Shown piece by piece: positions 7,912 to 16,432 of a DNA stretch of 64,000 nt. The notes beneath the pieces were generated by a model. It saw only the letters and a program-made list of their open reading frames with translations. It searched no databases and was not told the DNA's origin. The position numbers and the translations under genes were made by a program. Within the stretch, counting starts at the first letter, position 1; every line of letters starts with the position of its first letter. Origin of the DNA: Sphingobacteriales bacterium 44-61 (lineage in GTDB: Bacteria; Bacteroidota; Bacteroidia; Chitinophagales; Chitinophagaceae); NCBI GenBank assembly GCA_001898405.1, contig MKTW01000002.1, forward strand, positions 187,719 to 251,718. Direction: 5' to 3'.

Positions 7912-9075
7912 TCATATCTTCCTTGCTCCATCCCCTATCTCAGAAGCAAATACCTCCGGCTCATACCCTACCCGCCCTTTGTAGTACGGGATAAGCCTGG
8001 CAGCGAAATCATCAAAGCTATCCTTCTTTACTAAAGCGATGGCGCATCCGCCAAAGCCTGCACCGGTCATGCGGGCGCCGATACAATCTTTGTAGGTTTT
8101 GCTGAATTCAACAATGGTGTCCAGTTCTGCGCCAGACACTTCGTATAATTCTTTCAGGGATTGATGCGAAGCATACATCAGTTCTCCGAAGCGGGAAAGT
8201 TCACCATTGATCAATGCTTCTTTCGATTGGCTTACGCGCTCGTTTTCTGTTATTACATGCAGGGCACGTTTTTCCAGTACAGGGTCATTGATAATGCTTT
8301 TAGCTTTCTCAAATTCGGCTACAGAAATATCGCAAAGGTTTTCTGCAGGCAATACCTGTTTCAGTTTTTTCAGTGCACGTCCACATTCGGCAAACCGTTC
8401 ATTGTATTTGGAATCGGTGAGTTTGCGTTCTTTGTTGCTGTTGATGATCGCCAGCACATGATCGCCAATATTGAAAGAGAGGTATTCGTAATCGAGCGTG
8501 TCGCAATCCAATAAGATCGCTTTGTCCTTTTTGCCCATGGCTACGGCAAACTGGTCCATGATACCGCAGTTCATGCCAATGAATTCGTTTTCCACTTTCT
8601 TCGATAGCACTGCCATATCAGTACCTGAAATGGAAAGACCGAATATCTGGCTGAGCGCTGTGCCTGTACACACTTCGATGGATGCAGAAGAAGAAAGCCC
8701 TGCACCAATGGGAAGGTTGCCATAAAACAGCATATTCATTCCGGAAAGTTCGTGGCCCAGCTGCAATATTTCGTTGATCACCCCTAATGGATAGTTGAAC
8801 CACTCACTGCCTGTTTTGCTGTAAGAAGATTGCAACTGCAACGCTGCGGTTTCAGGAAAATTGATGCACTGCAAACGGATCTTTTTATCTGTGTTCTTTG
8901 AAACTAGCAGGTAAGTGCCAAGAGATATAGCACAGGGCATTACTTTACCTCCGTTATAATCAATATGCTCCCCGATAAGATTCACTCTTCCGGGACAGAA
9001 AAAAAAGTATTCCGGTTCTTGCTGGTAGCGGGTTTGGAATTCGCGGGCCAATGCTTCTTTTGTCATGACAGGCAA
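7912..9075 (-). CDS. galK: Galactokinase
   Basis: GalK phosphorylates galactose at C1 at the start of the Leloir pathway. The 387-residue protein has the galactokinase signature GRVNLIGEHIDYNGG (29-43), the GHMP ATP-binding loop LPIGAGLSSSASIEV (about 127-141) and the C-terminal GHMP motif RMTGAGFGGCAIAL. MDQFAVAMG holds the catalytic-base aspartate region. The start may instead be ATG 9066 (MTKEALAREF). No galT, galE, galM or sugar transporter adjoins it, unlike many gal operons. Upstream are a -7 element (9119-9126) and a dyad (9141-9157) suggesting repressor control. Confidence 0.94.
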   Translation of the reverse strand: MPVMTKEALAREFQTRYQQEPEYFFFCPGRVNLIGEHIDYNGGKVMPCAISLGTYLLVSKNTDKKIRLQCINFPETAALQLQSSYSKTGSEWFNYPLGVINEILQLGHELSGMNMLFYGNLPIGAGLSSSASIEVCTGTALSQIFGLSISGTDMAVLSKKVENEFIGMNCGIMDQFAVAMGKKDKAILLDCDTLDYEYLSFNIGDHVLAIINSNKERKLTDSKYNERFAECGRALKKLKQVLPAENLCDISVAEFEKAKSIINDPVLEKRALHVITENERVSQSKEALINGELSRFGELMYASHQSLKELYEVSGAELDTIVEFSKTYKDCIGARMTGAGFGGCAIALVKKDSFDDFAARLIPYYKGRVGYEPEVFASEIGDGARKI

Positions 9076-9118
9076 TCAGGATTTGAATGAACGCTTTTGT
9101 TTGTTTAAGACGACCGGT

Positions 9119-9126
9119 CAAAAATA
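9119..9126 (-). promoter_or_regulatory. galK -7 promoter element
   Basis: Minus-strand TATTTTTG fits TAnnTTTG, about 43 nt upstream of the galK start. The -33 region coincides with the dyad at 9141-9157. Confidence 0.45.
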
Positions 9127-9140
9127 AGGAAATTTATTTA

Positions 9141-9157
9141 AGTGTCATTTTAACACT
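9141..9157. promoter_or_regulatory. Possible galK operator, AGTGT-N7-ACACT
   Basis: A short interrupted palindrome sits over the expected -33 position of the galK promoter. This placement suits a transcription factor operator for sugar control. It is short, so chance is a real alternative. Confidence 0.3.
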
Positions 9158-9208
9158 AATATTCGCTGGCCGACGTTACTACAGAAGGCGCTACACGTCC
9201 ATCGCTTA

Positions 9209-10204
9209 TTAATTACTTTGCGAAAAATAAGCTGCTTCCTTTGCCAGGTCGAGAAAAGGATACTTATGCTGTAAGGCCTTTACTTTCTCAAGATGGGCGG
9301 CCAGGAATTGCCGGTGGGCCTGCGTGGAAGGATGAAAGGCCTTGTGCTTACGGGCAATAACGATCTTTTTTATTTCCGGCATCAGTTGGCGGGATGCGGA
9401 ATCGATGCAGGATTCTGCAAATTTATCGAGCACAAAAGCTGTTGCCGAATAGTTGGGATGCACCAGGTCAATATCATAAAAACGGTAATCCCTCAGCACA
9501 TCGATCACCAGTTCATACGCTGGGAAATAATGCAGGCCTTCAAACTTGTTGACGGTATGGTGTACGGCTTCGATCAACCGCGCTTTGCTCCGGTTGTTCT
9601 CCACTACCCCATCGCGGATATGCCGCACAGGGCTTACCGTGAAAAGGATATTGAGATGGGGATTAAAACGCTTCAGTTGATGATAGCAATTGTCGAGCAG
9701 GGTCACGGTTTCTTCAATTGCCAGTAAATGCTTGCTGAACCATTGTGCAGGGGCGCGATGGCAATTAGCTACGCCCTCTCCTGCCTTACCTGCGGCATGC
9801 TCTGTCAGCCTGTAAGAAAAAGAAGAGCCCAGGGTAACAATAAGCCAGTTGGCCTTTTTTAAAAAATCATGTGCCTGCCAGCGTGCTTCATTCATCATCT
9901 GCAGGCAAACGGCTGCATCCGGGTGGGAAAACCGGGAATGATGTTCCCAGCTGTTCCAGACCTCATTCAGGTAAAAAAGATCTTTTTCTGTGTACTCCCT
10001 GTTCTCTGTATAACTCACCAGGCTTTTGCAAACGCTGGCAGGGTCGAAGAGGATGCCATTCGGGTTCTGTAATACAGAAAATTTCAATTCTTCCAATGTA
10101 TTACCGATATGCTCAGTGAAGCAGGAACCGATCAACAGGATCTTGTCATTATAGCTGAGAGGTTTGGGCAGAGGCTTTATATCAATATTCACCATGAAAT
10201 CCAT
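9209..10204 (-). CDS. GSCFA family protein
   Basis: The protein carries the family-naming block ILLIGSCFTEHIGN near residue 20 and ends with a DLVHPNYSATAFV motif. The pair suggests an SGNH/GDSL-like hydrolase fold in which Ser of GSCF and the Asp/His of the last block would be catalytic; this is inference, as the substrate of GSCFA proteins is not known to me. The start MDFMVNID at 10204 (332 aa) leaves 4 nt after the HMG-CoA lyase stop; the frame runs to 10231 and would then overlap that gene. No signal peptide is seen. It is the second gene of a likely two-gene operon. Confidence 0.85.
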   Translation of the reverse strand: MDFMVNIDIKPLPKPLSYNDKILLIGSCFTEHIGNTLEELKFSVLQNPNGILFDPASVCKSLVSYTENREYTEKDLFYLNEVWNSWEHHSRFSHPDAAVCLQMMNEARWQAHDFLKKANWLIVTLGSSFSYRLTEHAAGKAGEGVANCHRAPAQWFSKHLLAIEETVTLLDNCYHQLKRFNPHLNILFTVSPVRHIRDGVVENNRSKARLIEAVHHTVNKFEGLHYFPAYELVIDVLRDYRFYDIDLVHPNYSATAFVLDKFAESCIDSASRQLMPEIKKIVIARKHKAFHPSTQAHRQFLAAHLEKVKALQHKYPFLDLAKEAAYFSQSN

Positions 10205-10208
10205 AGAC

Positions 10209-11069
10209 CTAAATAAAAATTTCTCCGGCAATGCGTAAGCTGTTGTCCAAAGCCGGTTTGTTAAGATGCAGTTGAGTACCCTTTTCTTCCATATAATCGA
10301 TCATCCATTCAGTATTCATATTCCCTACCAGCTCATTATTGGCCATAGGGCAGCCACCAATTCCTTTCAATGCGCCATCAAAGCGTTTGCAACCTGCCTG
10401 TAAAGCGGCTTCCAGTTTTTCTCTCCAGTTGGCCGGTGAGGAATGCAGGTGTACGCCGATCTCAATGCCAGGTAACGATTCTGTAAGGTAATCTGTGATA
10501 TCATATACCTGCTGAGGCGTGGCGAGGCCTACTGTATCGGCCAGGGAAATGATTTGGATATCGAGAGCTACCATCTTATTCACCCATTCAAACACGATCT
10601 CTTCCGAATAAGGATCACCATAAGGATTACCAAAGCCCATGGAAATATAGACCACGAGTTTCTTCCCTGTTTTTACGCAGATGTTCTGGATCTCTTCCAC
10701 TCTTTCGAATGATTCTGCAATGGAAGAATTGGTATTGCGATGCTGAAAAGTTTCTGATACGGAGAAAGGAAATCCGAGAAAGGAAATGGCTTCATACACA
10801 CTGGCGTCTTCTGCTCCGCGCTGGTTGGCAATGATGGCCAGCAAACGGCTATTGGTGTCGCTGAGATCGAGCTGCTCCACCACCTCTTTTGTATCTGCCA
10901 TCTGGGGAATGGCTTTGGGGGAAACAAAACTGCCGAAATCAATGGTATCAAAGCCTACTTTCAGCAGGGAATTGATGTATTCGACCTTGCGGGCAGTTGG
11001 AATAAAATGTTTCCATCCTTGCATGGCGTCCCGCGGGCACTCAATAAGTTTCAAAACTGAATTATCCAT
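10209..11069 (-). CDS. Hydroxymethylglutaryl-CoA lyase
   Basis: This DRE-TIM-type lyase splits HMG-CoA to acetoacetate and acetyl-CoA, the last step of leucine breakdown. The 286-residue product has the expected N-terminal active-site block IECPRDAMQGW (about 8-18; PRDAxQ), the barrel strand FGSFVSPKAIPQMADT (about 46-61), the metal-binding HLHSS strand and the C-terminal loop GIGGCPMANNELVGNM, whose Cys is catalytic in the family. It is followed after 4 nt by the GSCFA gene. An AAAGGA stretch just before the ATG is one of the few Shine-Dalgarno-like sites here. Confidence 0.9.
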   Translation of the reverse strand: MDNSVLKLIECPRDAMQGWKHFIPTARKVEYINSLLKVGFDTIDFGSFVSPKAIPQMADTKEVVEQLDLSDTNSRLLAIIANQRGAEDASVYEAISFLGFPFSVSETFQHRNTNSSIAESFERVEEIQNICVKTGKKLVVYISMGFGNPYGDPYSEEIVFEWVNKMVALDIQIISLADTVGLATPQQVYDITDYLTESLPGIEIGVHLHSSPANWREKLEAALQAGCKRFDGALKGIGGCPMANNELVGNMNTEWMIDYMEEKGTQLHLNKPALDNSLRIAGEIFI

Positions 11070-11164
11070 ATCCTTTGTAAAGATACTATTCCCAGGTCAG
11101 CCCTGTGTGGCCAGGGATTTCCGGCAGCAAACCCTGACCCGAAGAGAGAGTAAATGAAGATCAA

Positions 11165-11929
11165 TCAACCGATCCGCTGCCGCATCACTTCATAAAGGAT
11201 CATGCCTGTGGCCACTGATACATTCAGGCTTTCAAAATCGGTGACCATCGGGATCCTGATCTTTTCATCACATATTTTTAAAAGTGCAGGATAGATCCCT
11301 TTTTCTTCGCTTCCCATTACGATTGCTGCTGGTTCCCGGAAATCACAATCGTAAATGTTCTTAGCGGCTTTCATTTCGCTGGCATATACCCTGATGCCGT
11401 TCAAATGCAGTTCGTCCACAGCTTTCATCAAACTGTTGACCCTGCATACAGGCAATTTTTCCAAGGCACCAGCGGAAGTAAGGATGGCATCTTCATTTAA
11501 AGCGCCCACTCCCTTATCGGGAATAATGATCGCCTGTACCCCGCAGCAATAAGCTGTGCGGGCAATCCCACCAATATTGCGGATATCCGTAATGCCATCG
11601 AGGATGAGGAATAAAGGCGTTTCTCCTTTCTCCACCACAAAAGAGATCATCTCCTGCAGATCATGATACTGCACTTTAGCGATCTGGGCCAGGCAACCTT
11701 CATGTTCGCCTGCATTGAAGCTATTGAGTTTGGCTGCAGGCACATAGTTGACCGGAACACCGGATTGTGAAGCCAGCCGTTTTATTTCATTGATATCTGC
11801 TCCCTGTACTTTGGTGTCGAGATAGATCCTGTCGAGCGCCTGTCCTGAACGGAGCGCTGCAATAACAGCCTGGCGACCTATTACCAGGGAGCTTTTTTTG
11901 GGGCGGTGTTGAGCGCGGAAATTTTTCAC
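11165..11929 (-). CDS. rlmB: 23S rRNA (guanosine-2'-O-)-methyltransferase RlmB (TrmH/SpoU family)
   Basis: A SPOUT-class methyltransferase that modifies a 23S rRNA guanosine 2'-O; SpoU relatives act on tRNA. The 254-residue protein has the N-terminal substrate-binding domain (VIGRQAVIAALRSG, about 17-30). The knotted SAM-binding domain has motifs LDGITDIRNIGGIARTA (motif 1), AIVMGSEEKGI (motif 2) and SLNVSVATGMILYEVMRQR (motif 3). The class is certain; RlmB rather than another group-3 TrmH is the best guess from length and N-terminal domain. Confidence 0.88.
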   Translation of the reverse strand: MKNFRAQHRPKKSSLVIGRQAVIAALRSGQALDRIYLDTKVQGADINEIKRLASQSGVPVNYVPAAKLNSFNAGEHEGCLAQIAKVQYHDLQEMISFVVEKGETPLFLILDGITDIRNIGGIARTAYCCGVQAIIIPDKGVGALNEDAILTSAGALEKLPVCRVNSLMKAVDELHLNGIRVYASEMKAAKNIYDCDFREPAAIVMGSEEKGIYPALLKICDEKIRIPMVTDFESLNVSVATGMILYEVMRQRIG

Positions 11930-11986
11930 TATGCAAAGAAAGGAGTTTTTGGTGAGCGATGGCCGATGACTGAGTGGCCATCGAAT

Positions 11987-12541
11987 CTATATTTGTCCAG
12001 CCAATAACATCAGTTTTACCTGCTGTATCGCTGCCACCGACATTGAGTCCGTGATCCTGCTTTGCTGTACCATTTGCCAGGCTTCTTCAAGAGGTATCTT
12101 TTTTACTACCAGCTGCTCGGTTTCTTCGGGCATTGGCGCATGCTGTTCAAGCCCGCGGGCCAGGTAAAGAAGCGCATACTCATCCGATACAGAATTGGAC
12201 AAATGCATTTTCAGGATCAGTTGCCAGTTATTCGCTACAAGCCCGGTTTCTTCCAGCAATTCCCTTTTTGCTGAATCAAGCGGGTCTATATTCAAGGAGC
12301 CTCCTCCTTCCGGTATTTCCCAACTGTATTCGCCCAATGGAAAACGGAATTGCCCTACCAGGTAAGTGTTCATCTGCTCATCCAGCACTACAACGCCGAT
12401 AGCGATATTCTTGAAATGGACTTTGCCGTAAATGCCTTTGCCTCCATTGGGATTGATCACATCATATTCGGTAACCTGTATCCAGTTGTTATCATACATC
12501 TGCCTGGCTGCAAGCACCTGCCATGGATTTGTTTCACTCAT
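11987..12541 (-). CDS. NUDIX hydrolase (ADP-ribose pyrophosphatase-like)
   Basis: NUDIX enzymes cleave nucleoside diphosphates linked to other groups. The 184-residue protein has the box core AKRELLEETGLV (REUxEExGU), preceded by EIPEGGGSLNIDP, which is longer than usual because a few residues are inserted after the glycine. The ADP-ribose/sugar-nucleotide subgroup is suggested by the upstream strand FRFPLGEYSWEIPEGG, the usual position of the dimer-swap ligand. Substrate is otherwise open. It has its own -7 element 18 nt upstream (12559-12566), partly overlapping the metK terminator. Confidence 0.88.
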   Translation of the reverse strand: MSETNPWQVLAARQMYDNNWIQVTEYDVINPNGGKGIYGKVHFKNIAIGVVVLDEQMNTYLVGQFRFPLGEYSWEIPEGGGSLNIDPLDSAKRELLEETGLVANNWQLILKMHLSNSVSDEYALLYLARGLEQHAPMPEETEQLVVKKIPLEEAWQMVQQSRITDSMSVAAIQQVKLMLLAGQI

Positions 12542-12558
12542 TGCATTTGTTTTATCCT

Positions 12559-12566
12559 CAAAAGTA
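12559..12566 (-). promoter_or_regulatory. -7 element for the NUDIX gene
   Basis: Minus-strand TACTTTTG matches TAnnTTTG and lies 17 nt before the ATG at 12541. Confidence 0.45.
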
Positions 12567-12611
12567 AAGAGGTTTAAAAAGCTGGACGGGCCGAACTCTT
12601 TAAACCTCTTT
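12566..12611 (-). terminator. metK terminator, 13-bp perfect stem
   Basis: AAAGAGGTTTAAA (12566-12578) pairs exactly with TTTAAACCTCTTT (12599-12611) around a 20-nt loop, 20 nt past the metK stop. Confidence 0.7.
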
Positions 12612-12630
12612 TATGCTTTACGTTGCGGAA

Positions 12631-13884
12631 TTATTTAATACTGAAAGCTTTTTTCACTTTAGATACATAATCCAGTTTTTCCCAGGTAAACAGTTCCACT
12701 TTCTTTGTCACTTTTTTACCATCAGGGGAAGTGAAGGTTTTTTCCACTACTTCTGATTTGCGGCCCATGTGTCCATAAGCTGCAGTTTCACTGTAGATAG
12801 GATTGCGGAGTTTCAGGCGCTGTTCGATAAAGTAAGGACGCATATCGAATACGCTTTCCACGATCTTACCGATCTGGCCATCGGTCAGGTTCACTTTGGC
12901 AGTGCCGAAAGTGTTAACGTTGATGCTGGTGGGTTTGGCTACACCAATAGCATAAGATACCTGCACCAGTACTTCATCAGCCACACCTGCAGCTACCAGG
13001 TTTTTAGCGATGTGACGGGTAGCATAAGCAGCAGAGCGGTCCACTTTGGAAGGATCTTTACCGCTGAATGCACCACCACCATGCGCACCTTTACCGCCAT
13101 AAGTGTCTACGATGATCTTACGTCCTGTAAGACCTGTATCACCGTGTGGTCCACCGATCACGAATTTACCGGTTGGGTTGATATGGTATTTGATATTGTC
13201 GTTAAACAGTTTGGCGTACTTTTTATACTTCGCTTTAACCCTTGGGATCAGGATCTTCACGACGTCGTCTTTGATCTTGGCAAGCATTTTTGATTCAGTG
13301 TCGAAATCATCATGCTGCGTAGATACTACGATCGCATCGATACGAACGGGTCTGTTATTATCATCATATTCCAGTGTCACCTGGCTTTTTGCATCGGGGC
13401 GCAGGTATTTGATCTGTTTGTTCTCGCGGCGAAGTGCTGCCAGTTCAATCAGGAGCTTATGTGCAAGATCAAGCGCCAGTGGCATATAGTCTTCTGTTTC
13501 ATTGCTGGCATAACCAAACATCATTCCCTGATCGCCGGCACCCTGATCTTCTTTCTTTTTACGGTCAACACCCTGGTTAATATCGGCAGACTGCTCATGG
13601 ATAGCAGATAATACACCGCAGGAGCTTGCTTCAAACATATACTCGCTTTTGGTGTAACCGATCTTGCGGATCACGCCTCGTGCAATTTCCTGAACGTCCA
13701 GGTATGCCTTTGATTTTACTTCACCGGCTAATACAACCTGGCCAGTAGTAACCAGCGTTTCGCAAGCTACTTTTGACTGGGCGTCAAAAGCCAGGAAATT
13801 ATCGATCAGGGCATCAGAGATCTGGTCAGCCACTTTGTCCGGGTGACCTTCGGAAACGCTTTCTGAAGTAAACAGGTAAGGCAT
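12631..13884 (-). CDS. metK: S-adenosylmethionine synthetase MetK
   Basis: MetK makes SAM from methionine and ATP. The 417-residue protein starts with [19 protein letters not shown] (methionine/ATP-binding). It also has [12 protein letters not shown] (about 131-142, hexapeptide region) and the phosphate-binding loop [19 protein letters not shown]. This is the longer variant common in Bacteroidota, with an insertion near 170-220 compared with the roughly 384-residue E. coli enzyme. The short leader has a -7 element (13939-13946). I see no SAM riboswitch in the 100-nt upstream gap. Confidence 0.96.
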   Translation of the reverse strand: MPYLFTSESVSEGHPDKVADQISDALIDNFLAFDAQSKVACETLVTTGQVVLAGEVKSKAYLDVQEIARGVIRKIGYTKSEYMFEASSCGVLSAIHEQSADINQGVDRKKKEDQGAGDQGMMFGYASNETEDYMPLALDLAHKLLIELAALRRENKQIKYLRPDAKSQVTLEYDDNNRPVRIDAIVVSTQHDDFDTESKMLAKIKDDVVKILIPRVKAKYKKYAKLFNDNIKYHINPTGKFVIGGPHGDTGLTGRKIIVDTYGGKGAHGGGAFSGKDPSKVDRSAAYATRHIAKNLVAAGVADEVLVQVSYAIGVAKPTSINVNTFGTAKVNLTDGQIGKIVESVFDMRPYFIEQRLKLRNPIYSETAAYGHMGRKSEVVEKTFTSPDGKKVTKKVELFTWEKLDYVSKVKKAFSIK

Positions 13885-13930
13885 AAATGAACTTTAGGTT
13901 TATAGATGAGTTAGTCAATAAATAATAGAA

Positions 13931-13955
13931 ATCGGGTGCAAATATAACACCCGAT
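13931..13955 (-). terminator. Hairpin between the DUF4270 gene and metK
   Basis: ATCGGGTG (13931-13938) pairs with CACCCGAT (13948-13955). It lies after the stop of the DUF4270 gene, so it may end that transcript. It also overlaps the candidate metK -7 element, so the two functions may compete. Confidence 0.45.
13939..13946 (-). promoter_or_regulatory. metK -7 promoter element
   Basis: Minus-strand TATATTTG matches TAnnTTTG, 55 nt upstream of metK. No good -33 box is visible. Confidence 0.45.
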
Positions 13956-13986
13956 CCCATTTAATTCATTACTGGCAGATTTTTCG

Positions 13987-15483
13987 TTATAATTTGGAAT
14001 AAACGATATGTAAGCGCATGCGCTGCGGATTGGTCGCCGGTGAGCTCAGATCGCCACCATACAACCTTACCCGTCCTTCACCCGTTGTAGCATTCACTGT
14101 TACAGAGGTCTTCGTACTCGTTGAATTAGCGGTCGGTTTATACATATCGCTGATATAATAAGGGGCAAAAAGCCTCATTTCATATGCTTGCTCCCGCTGG
14201 TTCACCACATTCTGTACATAGCGGCTCAGGTTAAAATGCCAGGTCTTGATGGTTTGCCCAAGCTGGTTCTTGGCATCAATTGGTGCTGCGCCAAAACTGC
14301 CTAAGGCGGGGTTGCCCTGAACATCAAAGGTGAAATCATAAGGCATAAAGCGGTAGGCTGAAAGCGCAGGGTCATACACGTCCAGCATCAGGTAGCGTGG
14401 CGGGAAAGTTGAATCACTGATATCATAGATCTGCTCCATAACCAGTTCTGCACGATGCACTACCCTGTTGGACAAGCCTGCCAGTCCCGGGATTTTAATG
14501 CGGGCAAAAGAACCTGGGGCATTCTGTATGAACACTTCAGGATCGGATGCCGTGCCTCCCTGTGCTGTCTGTATCGGGGTTCCGGTATAATCACGGGTAA
14601 TATAGTTGGCAGATGCTGATCCGTTTGTTCCGTAGGTATCAAAAGTTTTGAAATTGAAATATGCTACAGTTGTATCCAGATCAGGATTGGTAGCTGATTT
14701 CTTTTCATACTTGTAGTAAATACCCAGCTTGGTGTTGGCACCGGTAAGATTAAAACGCATTAAAGCATTACCTCCGGCCTGTGCCTGTATTGCAAATCCT
14801 TTGAACTTGGTGCGGAAAGCCGAATCGCTCTGATAAGGATTATTGGCTGCTGATGTATCATACCTGATCAGCCTTGTTCCAAATGCATCATCCAGCCTGA
14901 TCCGTAATTGATTGACTGTATTGGAATCAAGATAAGCAGAGATGGAATCGTTCAGGATAGAAGGAGCAAAGGTCCTTGATCCAAGAAGTTGGGAGTATGT
15001 AAGCCCATTCTGCCTTAAGAGGTAGGATGTATCAGCCCTGAACTCATTGGTCTGATCGAGTTCATACACATTCACGGTCTGGTTCACATTCGTATCACCC
15101 CATACACCGGCATTTTCCAGGATCAGTACCACTGAATCGATGTACACACTATCCGGCAGGTTGGCAAAAGTGAATGGGTAAGAAGCAGGCTTCAGTTCCA
15201 GGAACATCCTGGCATCTGTTTTCCCAAAAAGAGGATCGTTGGAAACATATCCCAATATCTGATTGGTATTGTAAGAGACCCGTGTGGAATCGTTGAGCAG
15301 GGTAAACAGCTCATTATAGGTTTCCACTTCAAGGGTAGTATCGAATGTATGGATATTATCAACCGGCGGAATCAGATCTCCTCCCAGTGTTGTGGCCTCG
15401 TTGATCTTTCTGCAGGAATTTAAAAGGATAAGCGTGCTGGTTATGATTGCTCCAAGCGTAATTACCAGGTGTTTATGCTTCAC
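13987..15483 (-). CDS. DUF4270 family lipoprotein
   Basis: A 498-residue Bacteroidota-specific envelope protein. The N terminus has a lipoprotein signal with lipobox LLNSC (Cys24), followed by the family opening GGDLIPPVDNIHTFDTTLEVET. The rest is Ser/Thr/Asn-rich beta structure, with strands such as YIDSVVLILENAG. The function is unknown to me; the family is often found next to the glycogen-synthase-like gene that precedes it here. Only 29 nt separate it from that gene, so the two are probably one operon. Confidence 0.88.
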   Translation of the reverse strand: MKHKHLVITLGAIITSTLILLNSCRKINEATTLGGDLIPPVDNIHTFDTTLEVETYNELFTLLNDSTRVSYNTNQILGYVSNDPLFGKTDARMFLELKPASYPFTFANLPDSVYIDSVVLILENAGVWGDTNVNQTVNVYELDQTNEFRADTSYLLRQNGLTYSQLLGSRTFAPSILNDSISAYLDSNTVNQLRIRLDDAFGTRLIRYDTSAANNPYQSDSAFRTKFKGFAIQAQAGGNALMRFNLTGANTKLGIYYKYEKKSATNPDLDTTVAYFNFKTFDTYGTNGSASANYITRDYTGTPIQTAQGGTASDPEVFIQNAPGSFARIKIPGLAGLSNRVVHRAELVMEQIYDISDSTFPPRYLMLDVYDPALSAYRFMPYDFTFDVQGNPALGSFGAAPIDAKNQLGQTIKTWHFNLSRYVQNVVNQREQAYEMRLFAPYYISDMYKPTANSTSTKTSVTVNATTGEGRVRLYGGDLSSPATNPQRMRLHIVYSKL

Positions 15484-15512
15484 AAATAAAATTTATACCG
15501 GATTAGGAAATG

Positions 15513-16328
15513 TTACTTACCTGCAAGATCGCCATACAGTTGTAAATACTCTGTTAAATCAGATTCTTCATTGAACAGGAGCGTTTTCTTGCCTCTCACC
15601 TTGGTAAATTCGTCCTGCAATTTCTTGTCTACTTTGTCTGCACCAAAAGTGATCGCGTCCGCAAAAGTGGCCCCACCGCGGAACATGGCTGTGTTATTCG
15701 CTTCTTTATATACTTCAAGGTCTTTTTCTTTCAAAGAAGGATGGATCAATGCTTTCTTTATGAAATCGTTGCCAAGCTTTTCCTTGAATGTATTCTGGCC
15801 GATCGTGAACACTGTTTTGCTATGGGCAAAAACAGGTTCTTTCTTATACACTGTTTTAAGATAGGCGGGGATCAAACCTGTCATCCAGCCGCTGCAATGA
15901 ATGATATCCGGAGGCCAGCCAAATTTTTTAACGGTTTCCAGCGCGCCTTTACAGAAGAACACTGTTCTGAGCCCGTTATCATCAAACCATTGCTCATTCT
16001 CGTCGTGAAAAATATGCTTGCGTTTGAAAAGCTCTTCATTTTCCAGGAAGTAGACCTGCAGCCTTGCGCTGGGGAGGGATGCTACTTTTATCTGGAGTGG
16101 CATATCATCATTATCCACTGAAACATTGATACCGGAGAGGCGAACTACTTCGTGAAGACGGTGCCTGCGTTCATTGATTGTCCCAAAGCGAGGCATAATG
16201 CAGCGTACCTCAAACCCGTTATCATTCGCTTTTATGGCCAGTTTATTTACAGTTTCTGAAAATTCTGTCAACTCCAGGTAGGGAGACATTTCGTTGGCAA
16301 TAAATAAGATTCTCTTTTTTGCTGACAT
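15513..16328 (-). CDS. Glycogen/starch synthase-like protein, N-terminal GT5 domain only
   Basis: The 271-residue protein matches the N-terminal Rossmann domain of GlgA (RILFIANEMSPYLELTEFSE; PDIIHCSGWMTGLIPAYLK). Full GlgA has about 480 residues and a second GT-B domain with the nucleotide-sugar site. There is no room for that domain: the stop is followed after 29 nt by another gene. The ADP-glucose-binding KTGGL motif expected after EMSPY is replaced by LELTEF. It is therefore probably not a classical glycogen synthase; a regulatory or unrelated transferase role is inference. Its -7 element is at 16367-16374. Confidence 0.8.
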   Translation of the reverse strand: MSAKKRILFIANEMSPYLELTEFSETVNKLAIKANDNGFEVRCIMPRFGTINERRHRLHEVVRLSGINVSVDNDDMPLQIKVASLPSARLQVYFLENEELFKRKHIFHDENEQWFDDNGLRTVFFCKGALETVKKFGWPPDIIHCSGWMTGLIPAYLKTVYKKEPVFAHSKTVFTIGQNTFKEKLGNDFIKKALIHPSLKEKDLEVYKEANNTAMFRGGATFADAITFGADKVDKKLQDEFTKVRGKKTLLFNEESDLTEYLQLYGDLAGK

Positions 16329-16366
16329 GTTGTCCCGTTTAAATGATCATTTTGAAAAAACGTGTG

Positions 16367-16374
16367 CAAAGGTA
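16367..16374 (-). promoter_or_regulatory. -7 element for the GT5-like/DUF4270 unit
   Basis: Minus-strand TACCTTTG, the same octamer as in the rpsO promoter, 38 nt before the start at 16328. The -33 box is weak. Confidence 0.5.
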
Positions 16375-16432
16375 CTGTTTTTTATAAGGAATAGTTAAGT
16401 TGCGTCGTTTTTTGATGTGAATAAGCCTAATT

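Noticed and set aside
13885-13986. A SAM riboswitch upstream of metK
   Set aside because: The gap is about 100 nt and holds only a promoter element and a short hairpin; no conserved riboswitch core is seen.
15484-16328. A frameshift that truncated a full-length glycogen synthase
   Set aside because: The gene ends cleanly and only 29 nt separate it from the next gene, leaving no remnant of a second domain.
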